A stretch of DNA of 7,885 nucleotides from Candidatus Altimarinota bacterium. GTDB lineage: Bacteria > Patescibacteria > JAEDAM01 > BD1-5 > UBA2023. The stretch is taken from assembly GCA_018457335.1 (NCBI GenBank), contig JAGYHI010000039.1, forward strand, positions 1-7,885, given 5' to 3'. The translations under genes were made by a program, and so were the position numbers. Under the pieces are notes generated by a model. That model ran no database searches, was not told the origin of the DNA, and was given only the letters and a program-made list of their open reading frames with translations. Position 1 is the stretch's first letter. Every line of letters begins with the position of its first letter. Positions 7,640 to 7,885 of the stretch are shown here, piece after piece.

Positions 7640-7736
7640 ATATATAAGCAAAAAAAATCAAAAAAGACTTGCAGAAAAAGGGTTTTTATGCTTAGTATAT
7701 TTTATATGATTATTTTGAGTGAAATTAGGAAGTTTT

Positions 7737-7885
7737 TTATTTTGAAATCAGGCCGAGCAGGAGTTCAATCTCGATCGGCATTTTTTTATGTAAAAAAATA
7801 TTAATTTCTTTCTTTGTTTCTCATTTCAATATTTTTTCGTTTTCATCTTCGAGGTATTTCGATCCGATAGGAAAAATTTGAACTG
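7737..7885 (-). CDS. possible 3' end of a minus-strand gene, cut by the window
   Basis: Reading the minus strand from 7883 with TGA as Gly gives 48 residues to a TAA at 7737-7739, beginning VQIFPIGSKYLEDENEK and ending MPIEIELLLGLISK. One TGA-Gly codon lies at 7821-7823. Its early codons (ATC, GGA, TCG, TAC, CTC, GAA) match usage in the certain genes of this window. A competing frame from 7884 also needs a TGA-Gly codon, ends at a TAA at 7801-7803 and yields a Lys/Arg-rich tail (EIPRRGKRKNIEMRNKERN). I cannot decide between them, and no family is recognised. AT-rich sequence from 7781 to 7800 makes the earlier stop at 7801 a real possibility. Confidence 0.35.
7752..7787 (+). terminator. hairpin followed by a T7 run
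   Basis: GCCGA (7752-7756) pairs with TCGGC (7775-7779), with an inner GAG/CTC helix (7761-7763 with 7770-7772) closing a 6-nt loop. After one A, seven T residues follow (7781-7787), as in a plus-strand intrinsic terminator. No plus-strand gene is evident upstream, and on the minus strand the hairpin lacks a T-run, so its role is unclear. It may end a small untranslated RNA or be fortuitous structure within the minus-strand gene. Confidence 0.4.

Noticed and set aside
7581..7661. Upstream in-frame ATG at 7661 as start of the peptidoglycan hydrolase
   Set aside because: It would add a Phe/Tyr-rich segment before an otherwise perfect signal peptide and lies upstream of the best promoter candidate.
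7755..7780. tRNA T-arm look-alike (GAGTTCAATCTC)
   Set aside because: A 7-nt T-loop would not be closed by the required G53-C61 pair, the adjacent stem does not pair properly, and no D-arm, anticodon arm or acceptor stem is present upstream.

Overview
Organism. This AT-rich window reads as one coherent gene neighbourhood only if TGA encodes glycine (translation table 25). TGA interrupts two well-known families exactly where glycine is expected: twice in a bacterial sugar transferase (residues 373 and 393, the second in the NVLKGDMSLIGPRP block) and once in valyl-tRNA synthetase (residue 675). Confirmed ends use TAA or TAG. Table 25 is known from the candidate phyla Gracilibacteria (BD1-5) and Absconditabacteria (SR1), so the source is most likely an uncultivated Patescibacteria/CPR genome of that group. 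I cannot decide between the two from the sequence.

Layout. (1) 46-549 minus: small membrane-anchored LemA-like protein. (2) 549-649: divergent promoter region. (3) 649-2079 plus: complete polyprenyl-phosphate sugar-phosphate transferase with two TGA-Gly codons. (4) 2056-2715 minus: a 219-residue gene that standard-code ORF calling misses because five of its ten glycines are TGA. It shows faint protein-kinase-fold signatures and overlaps the transferase tail by 24 nt. (5) 2716-2836: second divergent promoter region. (6) 2837-5488 plus: complete valyl-tRNA synthetase, 883 residues. (7) 5502-5545: perfect 17-bp hairpin, probably a terminator shared by two convergent genes. (8) 5559-7580 minus: secreted coiled-coil protein with an M23 zinc peptidase domain followed by a lysozyme/glucosaminidase-like domain. 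(9) 7581-7885: AT-rich region with a promoter, a hairpin plus T-run, and probably the 3' end of another minus-strand gene.

How it works together. Genes alternate in strand and most appear to have their own promoter, so this is not one operon. The products fall into envelope work (lipid-linked sugar priming, peptidoglycan hydrolysis, a membrane-anchored LemA-like protein) and translation (ValRS). Three genes carry a consensus -10 box only 8-10 nt before the ATG and no Shine-Dalgarno, which implies leaderless or nearly leaderless mRNAs.

I see no rRNA, tRNA, CRISPR array, insertion sequence or prophage. The most notable points are the recoded hidden gene, the recurring leaderless architecture, and the two-enzyme peptidoglycan hydrolase.
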